Origin: Phycicoccus sp.
GTDB taxonomy: Bacteria > Actinomycetota > Actinomycetes > Actinomycetales > Dermatophilaceae
Reading direction: 5' to 3'
Assembly: GCA_017993715.1 (NCBI GenBank)
Contig: JAGOME010000046.1
Location: 1 to 36,244, forward strand
Length of the DNA: 36,244 nt
Below, piece after piece: positions 8,541-17,890 of the stretch (position 1 is its first letter; every line of letters begins with the position of its first letter). Under the pieces are notes generated by a model. That model saw only the letters and a program-made list of their open reading frames with translations. It ran no database searches and was not told where the DNA came from. Made by a program: the position numbers and the translations under genes.

Positions 8541-9341
8541 ATGGTGCAGCAGCCCGCGCCCGAGTTCGATCCGGTGGTCGACCTGCAGCGATTCCTCCAG
8601 TTCGCCTCGGGGACGGCGCAGGCCTGGCAGGACCAACTGTCCCAAGCGCAGGCGGCGTTGAACCGCCTCGAGGCTGCCGCGGAGGCGGACGCGACCCCGC
8701 TCGTTCTCGAACCGCTGGCGGCCGACACGACGCGGGCAATCTTGCCCCACCTGGTGTCGACGGCTCGGGGGACGGTCCGCAGCTATGTCATGGATCTCGA
8801 CGGTGGCCCCGCCGGTGCCGACGAGGTCGGGCAGGCCGGGCAGGACCGAATCAGGTCCGGGCGCTCCTTTTGGACCCTGTACCCCTCGACGATTCTTGGC
8901 ACGACGGCCGGGATCTCCTTCACCTCGGGCCGGGCGGCCTGGGGCGAAGTCCAGCGAGTCTGCCCGGCGACCCAGACCCAGTTCGTCCTCCTAGGAGACG
9001 ACCTGGTGCTGACCGTCGCCGCCTGGGGAGATCCCAGCCAGGGATATGTCTTGGTCCGCGAGCCGCTCGTCGTGGCGGCATTCCGCGCCTATTTCGACGC
9101 CTCCTGGGCCACGGCCCGGTCGCTCACGCGATCCCCGTCCATGCCTCTGGATGACGAACGCCTCCTGGAGTTGCTCGGCTTCGGGCTCAAGGACGAGGCG
9201 ATCGCCCGGATCATGGGGCTCGGATTGCGCACCATCCGCCGACGGATCGCCGGTCTGATGGCGGCTCATGGAGTGGAGACGAGGTTCCAGCTGGGCGCCG
9301 CGCTGGAGCGCGCCGCCCGAGAGGCCGCAGCGACCGGCTGA
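8541..9341 (+). CDS. Helix-turn-helix regulator, LuxR-like C-terminus
   Basis: A 266-residue protein. The N-terminal part (about 15-55) is helical and probably a coiled coil. The middle looks like a small alpha/beta effector domain. The C-terminus (about 205-262) is a LuxR-like HTH: LLELLGFGLKDEAIARIMGL followed by RTIRRRIAGLMAAHGVETRFQLG. The HTH and the 'TRFQ.G...A.R' ending closely resemble those of the 388-residue regulator ending at 14050, so the two belong to one family of stand-alone regulators. ATG 8541 has a strong GAGGAGGG site; an upstream extension in the same frame crosses the predicted promoter and is not coding. The target is unknown; the palindromes at its own promoter suggest autoregulation. 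Confidence 0.8.
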   Translation: MVQQPAPEFDPVVDLQRFLQFASGTAQAWQDQLSQAQAALNRLEAAAEADATPLVLEPLAADTTRAILPHLVSTARGTVRSYVMDLDGGPAGADEVGQAGQDRIRSGRSFWTLYPSTILGTTAGISFTSGRAAWGEVQRVCPATQTQFVLLGDDLVLTVAAWGDPSQGYVLVREPLVVAAFRAYFDASWATARSLTRSPSMPLDDERLLELLGFGLKDEAIARIMGLGLRTIRRRIAGLMAAHGVETRFQLGAALERAAREAAATG

Positions 9342-9363
9342 CGACGCGCAGGGCTGCCGCTGA

Positions 9364-10809
<1,446 letters not shown>

Positions 10810-10820
10810 CGCTGTCGGTG

Positions 10821-11393
10821 ATGGGGGAGCGCACGGCATTCGGAATGCCGTCTGAACTACGACCCGGGGACCCGGTCACGGTCGCGTGGCGCAAGTTCGA
10901 CGGGACCCCGCACTGGACCTCGCAGGGTGGCCCGGTCTACCTCGGCGAGGACGAGTACGGCCGGTGGTACGGCCAGCCGCCGGGGACGCCATACGTCAAG
11001 CCGACGAGTTCGTTCGTCGCCGACGGGTGGCAAGTGGGGTGCTGGGCTCGCGATCGGCACTACACGGCGACCTTCTACGAGCCCGTACCGCGGCTGGTCC
11101 TGCGGCTCTACGTGGACGTGACGACCCTGCCCCAGGTGGTGGGCGACCGGTTCGAGGCGGTCGACCTCGACCTCGACGTGTGTCAACGCTTTGATGGGTC
11201 GGTCTATCTGGACGATGAGGACGAGTGGGTCGAGCACCAGCGGGTGTTCGGGTACCCCGCCGACCTCGTCGCGGCCGGCGAGGCCGAGGCGGCGTTGCTC
11301 CTGCAGGAGGTCACCTCCGGGGCGGACCGGTTCGCCGAGCCGCTCGCGCAGCATTGGCGCGGCGTCCTGCGCTCCCATGTCGCCACCGGCTGA
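10821..11393 (+). CDS. DUF402 (FomD-like) protein
   Basis: A 190-residue protein of the DUF402 family. The acidic core 'FEAVDLDLDVCQRFDGSVYLDDEDEW' is the conserved block; its aspartates and glutamates bind divalent metal in characterised relatives, which include nucleoside di/triphosphate phosphatases and FomD. The gene begins 11 bases after the purA stop and may be co-transcribed with it. Starts GTG 10818, ATG 10821 and ATG 10845 are all possible; the last lies inside a 17-bp palindrome. A role in nucleotide clean-up beside purA is inference. Confidence 0.8.
   Translation: MGERTAFGMPSELRPGDPVTVAWRKFDGTPHWTSQGGPVYLGEDEYGRWYGQPPGTPYVKPTSSFVADGWQVGCWARDRHYTATFYEPVPRLVLRLYVDVTTLPQVVGDRFEAVDLDLDVCQRFDGSVYLDDEDEWVEHQRVFGYPADLVAAGEAEAALLLQEVTSGADRFAEPLAQHWRGVLRSHVATG
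10834..10850. repeat. Palindrome CGGCATTC-G-GAATGCCG built from two copies of the window's enriched heptamer
   Basis: Perfect 8-bp arms around a single G, at the start of the DUF402 gene. Each arm contains GGCATTC/GAATGCC, the heptamer that recurs across this window. A near copy (CGGCATTCGGAATGTCG) occurs inside helD near 12140-12156. Confidence 0.5.
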
Positions 11394-11437
11394 TCCCGCG
11401 CGCGCCTCAGCTGCCCCAACTTTCCCGCCTCAAGCGC

Positions 11438-11486
11438 GAACGTGCGGGTTCGCAGGGGTTGTTTTCCCGTGCGAACCCGCACGTTC
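11438..11486 (+). terminator. Hairpin A of the extragenic element, likely terminator of purA-DUF402
   Basis: 17-bp perfect stem with a 15-base loop that itself holds GGGG and CCC. Lies 44 bases after the DUF402 stop. Confidence 0.5.
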
Positions 11487-11704
11487 TCGTCGGACCGGTG
11501 GCGGTCGATCGTCCGAATGCCGTGCCGGCGACCGGGCGCACGGGTCACGAACGACCGGATGTGAGGCGGGGCTGCCTGAGACAGGCCGCCCAAGCCCGGC
11601 TCACCTGCATGAGGCGATCAGTGAGGGCCGGTGCGCGGACCCGGGCCCAGGTGCGGCTCCGCTTGGCGTGCGCCGCTCGAGACGAGCTCGATCTGCACGG
11701 AACA

Positions 11705-11743
11705 TGCGGGTTCGCAGGGGTTAACTTCCCCTGCGAACCCGCA
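11705..11743 (-). terminator. Hairpin B of the extragenic element, likely terminator of helD
   Basis: 16-bp perfect stem with 7-base loop. The stem starts 64 bases beyond the helD stop on the minus strand. Confidence 0.5.
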
Positions 11744-11807
11744 CGTTCGCGCTTCAGGCGGGAAAGTTGGGGCAGCTGGGAGGGGTGGGTCAGCAGGAAC
11801 GGACGCG

Positions 11808-14003
11808 TCAGGCGGGGCGGATGACGGTCATCCGGTGCGCGGCCCGGGTGAGCACGACATAGAGCACGCGCACGCCACCGGGGGCCTCGTGGACGATCGC
11901 GTCCGGATCCACCACGACCGTCGCGTCCCATTCCAGGCCTTTGGTGGCCAGCGGTGAGATCACCTGGACCCGTCCGTCGCCGGCATCGGCGAACTGGGCG
12001 AGTCGATCACTCCACCGCGCGGGCACGATCACCGCGATCGACCCCTCAACCTCGCTGAGCAGCGCGTCGACCGCGTCGCCGACGGCCGCGACGACATCTG
12101 CGGTGACCACGTCAACGGGGTCAACGCCGGTCTCGCGCACGGCATTCGGAATGTCGGCGTCCGGCACCACCGGCAGGATCACGTCGCGCGCGTAGTCGAA
12201 CACCTCGCGGGCGTTGCGGTAGTTGGTGTCCATGTGGAAATGCCGCCGGGGCTGACCGTCGAAGGCCTCATCGCGGGCCGCGTCGGCCTCCCGACGATCG
12301 GGCCAGGAGGCCTGGGCCGCGTCGCCGACGACCGTCCACGAGGCCCCGCGGGCGCGACGCCCGACCATCCGCCACTGCATCGGGGACAGGTCCTGGGCTT
12401 CGTCGACCAGGACGTGGGCGTAAGAGCTGGGGCGTTCGATGCGGCCGCGCAGCAGGGCGTCGAGGGGGTTGGCCGGAGCGAATGCCGCCCGCGACGAGAC
12501 AGTCGCCGAGCCGCGGCTGCTCACATCCCGCACGCCGTACGACTCCAGGTCGTCGAAGGCCTCGATGTCATAGAAGGACCGCTCCTCCACCGGTGCGTCC
12601 TGGACCGGGCCCAGCCGCGCGGCGAGGTCGTCGATGAGCGCGACATCGGCGACCGACCAGATGCCCTCGCGGCGTGCGCGGACCATCGACAGGGCAAAGG
12701 CCGCGGCCTCCTCGTGGTCAAGGACCCCCCGGGCCAAGGCGACGACAGTGTCGGTGTCAGTGAGCCGGAGCAGGGCTTCGCGCGGGTCGACTTGGGGCCA
12801 CCACGCGGCGAGGAAGTCGTCAACGTCGCGAGACTGCTCGAAGGCCTCGAGGAAGTCGGCGCGCTCGCCGTGGCCGCGCATCTGGCGCCACGCGGCCTCG
12901 CCGAGCGCGGCGCGAGCGGCCTCGACGCCGAGGTTGTGCTGATGGGTGCGCAGCACCTGAGCGCGCAAACGCGCTAGCTCGGGGGCGTCGAGGCGCACAG
13001 CGAACCCGATGACGAACGCCCGGAAGGCCTGGGGCGCATCTGCGGGCGGGAGGGCTGCGGCGCGGGCCAAGAGGCGCCGGATCCGCAGGCTGCCCTTGAT
13101 CTGGGCCACCTCCGGCTGATCGAGCACGATCGCGGTGACGCCGTCGACGAGGTCGCCAAGGGCCCTCAGGTGCACGCTGTCCTCGCCGAGGGAGGGCAGG
13201 ACCCGCTCGATGTAGGCGGTGTAAGCGGCGGACGGCCCGACGACCAGAATGCCGCCGTGCTCAAAGCGTCGACGGTTGGCGTAGAGCAGGTAGGCCGCCC
13301 GATGGAGGGCGACCACGGTCTTGCCCGTGCCGGGGCCGCCGCTGATCTCCGTGATCCCGCGGGCCGGCGCCCGAATGGCCTCGTCCTGGTGCCGCTGGAT
13401 GGTGGCGACAATGTCGCGCATCTGGCGTCCGCGGGAGCGGGTAAGGGCGGCGATGAGGGCGCCGTCACCGACGACGACGAGGTCGTCGGGCGCCTCCGGG
13501 ACCATCAGGTCGTCCTCGACGCCGACGACGGTGGAGCCCTTGCACCGCAGCACGCGGCGGCGAACGACCCCCATCGGGTCCACGGGGGTGGCCCGATAGA
13601 AGGCGGCGGCAGCGGGGGCTCGCCAATCCACGACGAGGGGTTCGTAGTCGTCGTCGCGGACCCCGAGCCGGCCGATGTGGCGGACCTCGCGTGCAGCGGG
13701 CGTGGTCGCCTCACCGAGGTCGAGGCGGCCGAAGACCAGGCCCTCGAACTGGCTGTCGATGGAGGCCCGACGGCGCGCGGCGGCATACATCAGGGCGTCC
13801 CGTTCGAAGAGCCCGGTCAGCTCCTCGTCCCGGGCCACCCCGACCCGGTCAGTGCGGCCGCGCGCGAGACCGTCGGCGGCCACATCGGCGGCGCGGCGGC
13901 TCGCCTTGGCCAGCTCGTCATAGACCCGGTCGACGTGCGCCTGCTCCGCGGCGATCTCCGCGGCCACGACGGCGCTGTCCCCATGGGGAGCGGGTGAGGT
14001 CAC
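11808..14003 (-). CDS. helD: HelD-like RNA polymerase-associated ATPase (UvrD/Rep-like superfamily 1)
   Basis: A 731-residue protein with an N-terminal Glu/Ala-rich coiled coil (about 8-50), a region containing 'YEPLVVDWRAPAAAAFYRATP' that is diagnostic of HelD proteins, Walker A GGPGTGKT (about residue 224), and Walker B/motif II VDEAQDLSP (about 531). The late motif 'VVLTRAAHRM' is near the C-terminus. In Bacillus and mycobacteria HelD binds RNA polymerase, inserts its coiled coil into the secondary channel and releases stalled polymerase from DNA using ATP; no helicase activity is needed. GTG 14003 is chosen, with CGGAG upstream; the longer frame runs into the stop of the upstream regulator. 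The 46-base gap suggests co-transcription with that regulator. Confidence 0.88.
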   Translation of the reverse strand: MTSPAPHGDSAVVAAEIAAEQAHVDRVYDELAKASRRAADVAADGLARGRTDRVGVARDEELTGLFERDALMYAAARRRASIDSQFEGLVFGRLDLGEATTPAAREVRHIGRLGVRDDDYEPLVVDWRAPAAAAFYRATPVDPMGVVRRRVLRCKGSTVVGVEDDLMVPEAPDDLVVVGDGALIAALTRSRGRQMRDIVATIQRHQDEAIRAPARGITEISGGPGTGKTVVALHRAAYLLYANRRRFEHGGILVVGPSAAYTAYIERVLPSLGEDSVHLRALGDLVDGVTAIVLDQPEVAQIKGSLRIRRLLARAAALPPADAPQAFRAFVIGFAVRLDAPELARLRAQVLRTHQHNLGVEAARAALGEAAWRQMRGHGERADFLEAFEQSRDVDDFLAAWWPQVDPREALLRLTDTDTVVALARGVLDHEEAAAFALSMVRARREGIWSVADVALIDDLAARLGPVQDAPVEERSFYDIEAFDDLESYGVRDVSSRGSATVSSRAAFAPANPLDALLRGRIERPSSYAHVLVDEAQDLSPMQWRMVGRRARGASWTVVGDAAQASWPDRREADAARDEAFDGQPRRHFHMDTNYRNAREVFDYARDVILPVVPDADIPNAVRETGVDPVDVVTADVVAAVGDAVDALLSEVEGSIAVIVPARWSDRLAQFADAGDGRVQVISPLATKGLEWDATVVVDPDAIVHEAPGGVRVLYVVLTRAAHRMTVIRPA

Positions 14004-14049
14004 GAATGAACTCCGGTGGTCGGATCCGGTACTGGGCAGAAGAACAAGT

Positions 14050-15216
14050 TTAGACCTTGTCGGGTGGCCCATCGGTCCGCACCAGCCCCCGACGCGCAGC
14101 CTGGACGCCGGCCTGGAATCGGGTCGAGGCGCCCAGCGAGTCCATGACCTGGCGAATGTGCCGCTCGACGGTGCGCTGGGAGACGCGTACCTGACGCGCG
14201 ATGACCGTGTCGGTCGCACCTGCGGCGAGGAGCGCCAGGATGTGCTGAGTGCGTACATCGGCGCGGCTGGCTGGGGTCGATTCCGAGCGCGACAGCGGAG
14301 AGGCCTGGGCGGCGATCGTTTGGGCGAGGCTCTTGACCGAGGCGGCCAGGGCCCGATGTCTGATCACGAACGACGACACGGGCGTGATCTCGCCGTCCTG
14401 GGTGGCGGCCGGCTCGGCAACATCGATGACGAACAGGTCCTGATCGACGACGAGGAGTCCGTGCGGGATCTGGGGAGCCAGCCGGACATCGACGCCGCCG
14501 TGCTGGAGGTCCAGGAGGGCATCGAGCGCACCCTCGGCCTCGAGCGCGCCCAGGTCGGCGACGACGTGACGGTCCACGGCCGGGTCGATCCCGTGGAGCG
14601 CCTGGGCGACATCGGCCAGATGGGGTCCATGCTGGCCGGGGATAAGGATGATCAGCGTCTCGACAGCCGAGGCGATGACCTGGCCCCGGGTGTGCGCCAG
14701 GTCGGCGGGTCCGACCAGGGCCCGCGCGTCGATCCGGCCGGGGTCCAACGGCTCCTCATGCTCGATATGGGTACGGGTGTACAGCTCGTGGAGCTGGCTC
14801 GTGGTGCGCCGAGTGCTGCGGGCCCGGCGCTCCAGAGCGGCGACGTAGGCGGGGACGGCAATGTCCGGGGGCGTGACGATGAGGACGCCGTCGGGCCGGA
14901 ACTCGATCATGCCTCGGCGTTCGAGGACGGGGAGGGACTCAGAGATGACGGCTGTCGGTACGCCGTGCGCGGCCAGTTTGGCCACTGTCGGGTTGGGCAG
15001 CCGCACGAGCGAAAGATAGAGGCGCAGGGCGGCGTCGTCCTCGAGTTCGCCGAGCCAGCCCTCGTCGAGGCCCGACAGATCGTCGGCCGGATCGTGGGAT
15101 CGGGAGGTGGAGGACGTCATGGGGCCACCGCTGACCGGGTCGATCGGGAGGGGCATGGGACGGACTCTCTTTCCGCGAACCTCATCGGGTCTCCGCCATT
15201 GACGGCGATCCGACAT
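14050..15216 (-). CDS. TrmB/LuxR-like transcriptional regulator
   Basis: A 388-residue regulator. The N-terminal part (about 60-110) resembles a TrmB-type winged helix ('LYLSLVRLPNPTVAKLAAHG...SLPVLERRGMIEF'), the middle looks like a TrmB/PLD-like effector domain ending in 'PHGLLVVDQDLFVIDVAEP', and the C-terminus (about 318-376) is a LuxR HTH with ILALLAAGATDTVIARQVRV and QRTVERHIRQVMDSLGASTR. ATG 15216 is chosen because it follows a -10 element by six bases, which fits a leaderless transcript; internal ATGs at 15156 and 15120 are alternatives. It is divergent from purD and lies upstream of helD on the same strand. The ligand is unknown. Confidence 0.82.
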   Translation of the reverse strand: MSDRRQWRRPDEVRGKRVRPMPLPIDPVSGGPMTSSTSRSHDPADDLSGLDEGWLGELEDDAALRLYLSLVRLPNPTVAKLAAHGVPTAVISESLPVLERRGMIEFRPDGVLIVTPPDIAVPAYVAALERRARSTRRTTSQLHELYTRTHIEHEEPLDPGRIDARALVGPADLAHTRGQVIASAVETLIILIPGQHGPHLADVAQALHGIDPAVDRHVVADLGALEAEGALDALLDLQHGGVDVRLAPQIPHGLLVVDQDLFVIDVAEPAATQDGEITPVSSFVIRHRALAASVKSLAQTIAAQASPLSRSESTPASRADVRTQHILALLAAGATDTVIARQVRVSQRTVERHIRQVMDSLGASTRFQAGVQAARRGLVRTDGPPDKV

Positions 15217-15222
15217 GGTTGA

Positions 15223-15251
15223 ACTTTACGCGGGTTGGGTCCGCATGTCAG
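15223..15251 (-). promoter_or_regulatory. Promoter of the TrmB/LuxR-like regulator
   Basis: On the minus strand, -35 CTGACA (15246-15251), a 17-base spacer and -10 TAAAGT (15223-15228). The -10 is six bases from ATG 15216, so the mRNA is probably leaderless. This is the best-formed sigma-70-type promoter I see in the window. Confidence 0.7.
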
Positions 15252-15262
15252 AGTTCGTCTTG

Positions 15263-15276
15263 TCGACTTAAGTCGA
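15263..15276. promoter_or_regulatory. 14-bp palindrome just upstream of the regulator's -35
   Basis: TCGACTTAAGTCGA is a perfect palindrome, AT-rich against its surroundings, 11 bases upstream of the minus-strand -35. The position suits an activator or autoregulator site; it could also act on the divergent purD side, about 290 bases away. Confidence 0.5.
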
Positions 15277-15329
15277 TGTCCTGCACGGCTCCGGCACCCC
15301 CTGGCCGTGGAGTGTGCGGACGAACGCGG

Positions 15330-15366
15330 CGGCCCCGGGGCCCTCCCCCCCTGCTCCCCGGGGCCG
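15330..15366. terminator. Strong hairpin in the gap between the regulator and purD
   Basis: Perfect 11-bp stem CGGCCCCGGGG / CCCCGGGGCCG with a C-rich 15-base loop. It lies in the 351-base gap (15217-15567) between divergent genes, where no terminator is needed for either neighbour. It may end a short unannotated RNA or insulate the two promoters. I see no credible gene or tRNA in this gap. Confidence 0.45.
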
Positions 15367-15554
15367 TCGCGTTCTGCCCTCACGCGCACCCGCATGTGTT
15401 GCCCTCCCCGATGTCGCCCCGACCCACTGCAGAGAGGGTAGGAGACCCGGTGGGTCCGTGTCCGGAAAACGACGAGGCTCAGCAGGTCTGAACCACCTCG
15501 GCGGCCGCTCTCGCTATCGCCTCGCCGGCGCGATCTGCCCCTCCCGCCAGCGCC

Positions 15555-15560
15555 TACGCT
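15555..15560 (+). promoter_or_regulatory. -10 element of purD (leaderless start)
   Basis: TACGCT followed by seven bases and the GTG start at 15568. No ribosome binding site precedes the GTG, so transcription probably begins at it. The -35 is weak. Confidence 0.5.
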
Positions 15561-15567
15561 GGTCTGC

Positions 15568-16857
15568 GTGAAGGTACTCGTCGTCGGCTCCGGTGCCCGG
15601 GAGCACGCCCTCGTCCGTTCGCTAGCCGCAGATCCGCTCGTCGAGGCGATTGTGGCCGCACCGGGCAACCCCGGCATCGGCCTCATCGCCCGCTGCGAGG
15701 CGATCCCGGGCGGGGTCACCGATGCAGACGCTCTCGTCGCCCTCGCGCGCGACCTGACGATCGACCTGGTCGTCATCGGCCCCGAGGTTCCCCTCGTGGC
15801 CGGGGTGGCCGACGTCCTGCGCGCCGCGGGCTTCGCCGTCTACGGTCCCAGCGGGGATGCGGCGGCGCTGGAGGGCAGCAAGTCCTTCGCCAAGGAGATC
15901 ATGTCGGCGGCCGGTGTCCCCACCGCGCTCGCGCATGTCTGCACCACCGTGGACGAGGTCACCGAGGCACTGGACGCCCTGGGTGCCCCGCATGTCGTCA
16001 AGGACGACGGCTTGGCCGCAGGCAAGGGGGTCGTCGTCACCGATGATCACGAGGAGGCGCTGGCCCACGCCCGCGCCTGTCTGGCCAAGCCGGAGGGGCG
16101 CGTGGTCATCGAGGAGTTCCTGGACGGCCCTGAGGTCTCCCTGTTCTGCGTGTGCGACGGCGAAGTCGTCGTCCCGCTGGCGCCCGCCCAGGACTTCAAG
16201 CGGATCTTCGACGGCGACGCCGGCCCCAACACCGGCGGCATGGGGGCTTACTCCCCGCTGCCCTGGGCGCCCGCCGATCTCGTCGAGCGTGTCGTCGCAC
16301 AGGTGGCCCGACCCACGATCGAGGAGATGGCCCGACGCGGCACCCCATTCGTGGGCACCCTCTTCATCGGCCTTGCACTGACCGCGCGCGGTCCCAAAGT
16401 CATCGAGTTCAACGCCCGCTTCGGTGACCCCGAGACCCAGGTGGTCTTGGCTCGCTTGCTCAGTCCCTTGGGGCAACTCCTGAATGCCGCCGCGCGCGGC
16501 CAGTTGGACCAGGCTCCCGCCCTCCGGTGGTCGCCCGACGCGGCTGTCACCGTGGTCGTGGCCGCGCAGAGCTATCCCGCCACCCCCCGCACGGGCGACC
16601 CGATCACGCTGGACCCGGGCCTCGAGGAGCTGCCGACCGCCTATGTCCTGCACGCCGGCACGGCATTCGACGATGACGGGACGCTGGTCACCGCCGGTGG
16701 CCGCGTCCTGTCGGTGACAGCCACAGGCTCGTCCTTGGACGAGGCGCGCGTCGGTGCCTACGCCGCTGCCGACCTCGTGGCGTTCGACGGGGCCCAACGT
16801 CGGGGCGACATCGCGAAGCGGGCGGCCCGCGGCGACGTCGTGGTGCCCACTGCCTGA
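15568..16857 (+). CDS. purD: Phosphoribosylamine-glycine ligase
   Basis: A 429-residue ATP-grasp enzyme that condenses phosphoribosylamine with glycine to glycinamide ribonucleotide, step two of purine synthesis. Visible signatures are the N-terminal VLVVGSGAREHAL, APGNPG, GPEVPLVAGV, the ATP-grasp lysine region VVKDDGLAAGKGV, and the metal/ATP block 'PNTGGMGAYSP' and 'EFNARFGDPETQ'. Length is typical. Start GTG 15568 matches the family N-terminus and is probably leaderless. A terminator separates it from purC, so purC has its own promoter. Confidence 0.97.
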   Translation: MKVLVVGSGAREHALVRSLAADPLVEAIVAAPGNPGIGLIARCEAIPGGVTDADALVALARDLTIDLVVIGPEVPLVAGVADVLRAAGFAVYGPSGDAAALEGSKSFAKEIMSAAGVPTALAHVCTTVDEVTEALDALGAPHVVKDDGLAAGKGVVVTDDHEEALAHARACLAKPEGRVVIEEFLDGPEVSLFCVCDGEVVVPLAPAQDFKRIFDGDAGPNTGGMGAYSPLPWAPADLVERVVAQVARPTIEEMARRGTPFVGTLFIGLALTARGPKVIEFNARFGDPETQVVLARLLSPLGQLLNAAARGQLDQAPALRWSPDAAVTVVVAAQSYPATPRTGDPITLDPGLEELPTAYVLHAGTAFDDDGTLVTAGGRVLSVTATGSSLDEARVGAYAAADLVAFDGAQRRGDIAKRAARGDVVVPTA

Positions 16858-16892
16858 CGCCCTGCGCGGGGCCCCTGCTCCTCGCACCCCCT

Positions 16893-16926
16893 GGTCGGGG
16901 CGCCCCCTCGGCTAGCCGCCCCGACC
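16893..16926 (+). terminator. Terminator downstream of purD
   Basis: Perfect 10-bp stem GGTCGGGGCG / CGCCCCGACC, 14-base loop, 35 bases after the purD stop. Confidence 0.65.
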
Positions 16927-16993
16927 TGTCCATGAAGAGTGCCCGGGTAGCGCGCTGATACATCTCACCCGGGAGGGCTGGAACACTGTCGGT

Positions 16994-17890
16994 ATGCCGC
17001 CCGCCCTCACGCTGCCCGGGTTCGTCCACATGTACTCGGGCAAGGTCCGCGACCTCTATGCCCCGGTCGCTCCGGATGGAAGAGTGCGCGAGGATCAACT
17101 CCTCCTCGTAGCCTCCGACCGGATCAGCGCCTTTGACTATGTGCTGTCCCCGACCATCCCCGACAAGGGCGAGGTGCTGACCCGGCTGTCGCTGTGGTGG
17201 TTCGACCAGCTCGCTGATCTCGTGCCCAACCACGTCATCTCCGCGACTCCCCCGGACGTGCCTGCCGAGGTGGTCGGCCGGGCGGTGCTCGTGCGTCGCC
17301 TGTCGATGCTGCCCGTCGAGTGCGTTGCCCGGGCCTACCTCACCGGCGGAGGTCTGCGGGAGTATCGCGCCGATGGCACCGTGAGCGGGCTGGCCCTGCC
17401 GCCAGGACTGGTCGACGGATCGCGCTTCCCGGAGCCGATCTTCACCCCCTCGACCAAGGCCCCCGACGGTGAGCATGACCAGCCCATGCCGTATGCCGCG
17501 GTCGAGGCCGAGCTCGGGGCGGACGAGGCCGCCCACGTGCGTGACCTGACCATCGCCATCCTGAGTCGGGGCAACGAGATCGCGGCCGAGCGCGGCATTC
17601 TCATCGCCGACACCAAGGTGGAGTTTGGGCGGGGCGATGCGGGGCTCGTCCTCGCCGACGAGGTGCTCACCCCCGACTCGTCGCGATTCTGGCCGGCGGA
17701 TCAATGGCAGCCGGGACGGGCGCAGCCCAGCTACGACAAGGAGTTCGTGCGCGCCTGGTTGATGTCGCCTGCCTCCGGCTGGGACAAGGACTCGGGGCAG
17801 GCGCCGCCAGCGCTGCCGGAGGAGGTCGTCGAGGCGACGCGCGCCACGTACATCGAGGCCTACGAGCGGCTCACGGGCCTGAGCTTCTAG
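16994..17890 (+). CDS. purC: Phosphoribosylaminoimidazole-succinocarboxamide synthase (SAICAR synthetase)
   Basis: A 298-residue enzyme that joins CAIR and aspartate with ATP. Family signatures include 'SGKVRDLY' at the N-terminus, VASDRISAFD, LPVECVARAYLTGGGLREY, FTPSTKA, the IADTKVEFG metal-binding block and LADEVLTPDSSRFW. ATG 16994 matches the family start. A CACTGT sequence lies four bases before it and could be a -10 for a leaderless or near-leaderless mRNA, but this is weak. The stop overlaps the stop of the convergent NAD(P)-binding gene by four bases. Confidence 0.97.
   Translation: MPPALTLPGFVHMYSGKVRDLYAPVAPDGRVREDQLLLVASDRISAFDYVLSPTIPDKGEVLTRLSLWWFDQLADLVPNHVISATPPDVPAEVVGRAVLVRRLSMLPVECVARAYLTGGGLREYRADGTVSGLALPPGLVDGSRFPEPIFTPSTKAPDGEHDQPMPYAAVEAELGADEAAHVRDLTIAILSRGNEIAAERGILIADTKVEFGRGDAGLVLADEVLTPDSSRFWPADQWQPGRAQPSYDKEFVRAWLMSPASGWDKDSGQAPPALPEEVVEATRATYIEAYERLTGLSF

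Larger units (their letters stand above)
11408..11778. repeat. Nested palindromic extragenic element between convergent genes
   Basis: A 51-base left arm (11408-11458) is the reverse complement of a right arm (11728-11778) with one mismatch, around a 269-base centre. Each end also folds by itself: hairpin A at 11438-11486 has a perfect 17-bp stem GAACGTGCGGGTTCGCA, and hairpin B at 11705-11743 has a perfect 16-bp stem with loop TTAACTT. The core GAAC(G/A)TGCGGGTTCGCA therefore occurs four times, twice in each orientation. The element starts 14 bases after the DUF402 stop and ends 29 bases before the helD stop, filling the 11394-11807 gap. I see no gene in it. It looks like a REP/BIME-like or MITE-like element, perhaps also serving as a bidirectional terminator. 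Confidence 0.85.

Noticed and set aside
11394-11807. Several short open frames through the palindromic element
   Set aside because: They arise from the symmetric sequence on both strands, lack ribosome binding sites and resemble no protein.
15330-15366. Possible 6C-type RNA because of the C-rich hairpin loop
   Set aside because: The second C-loop hairpin is not seen, so the match is not good enough.
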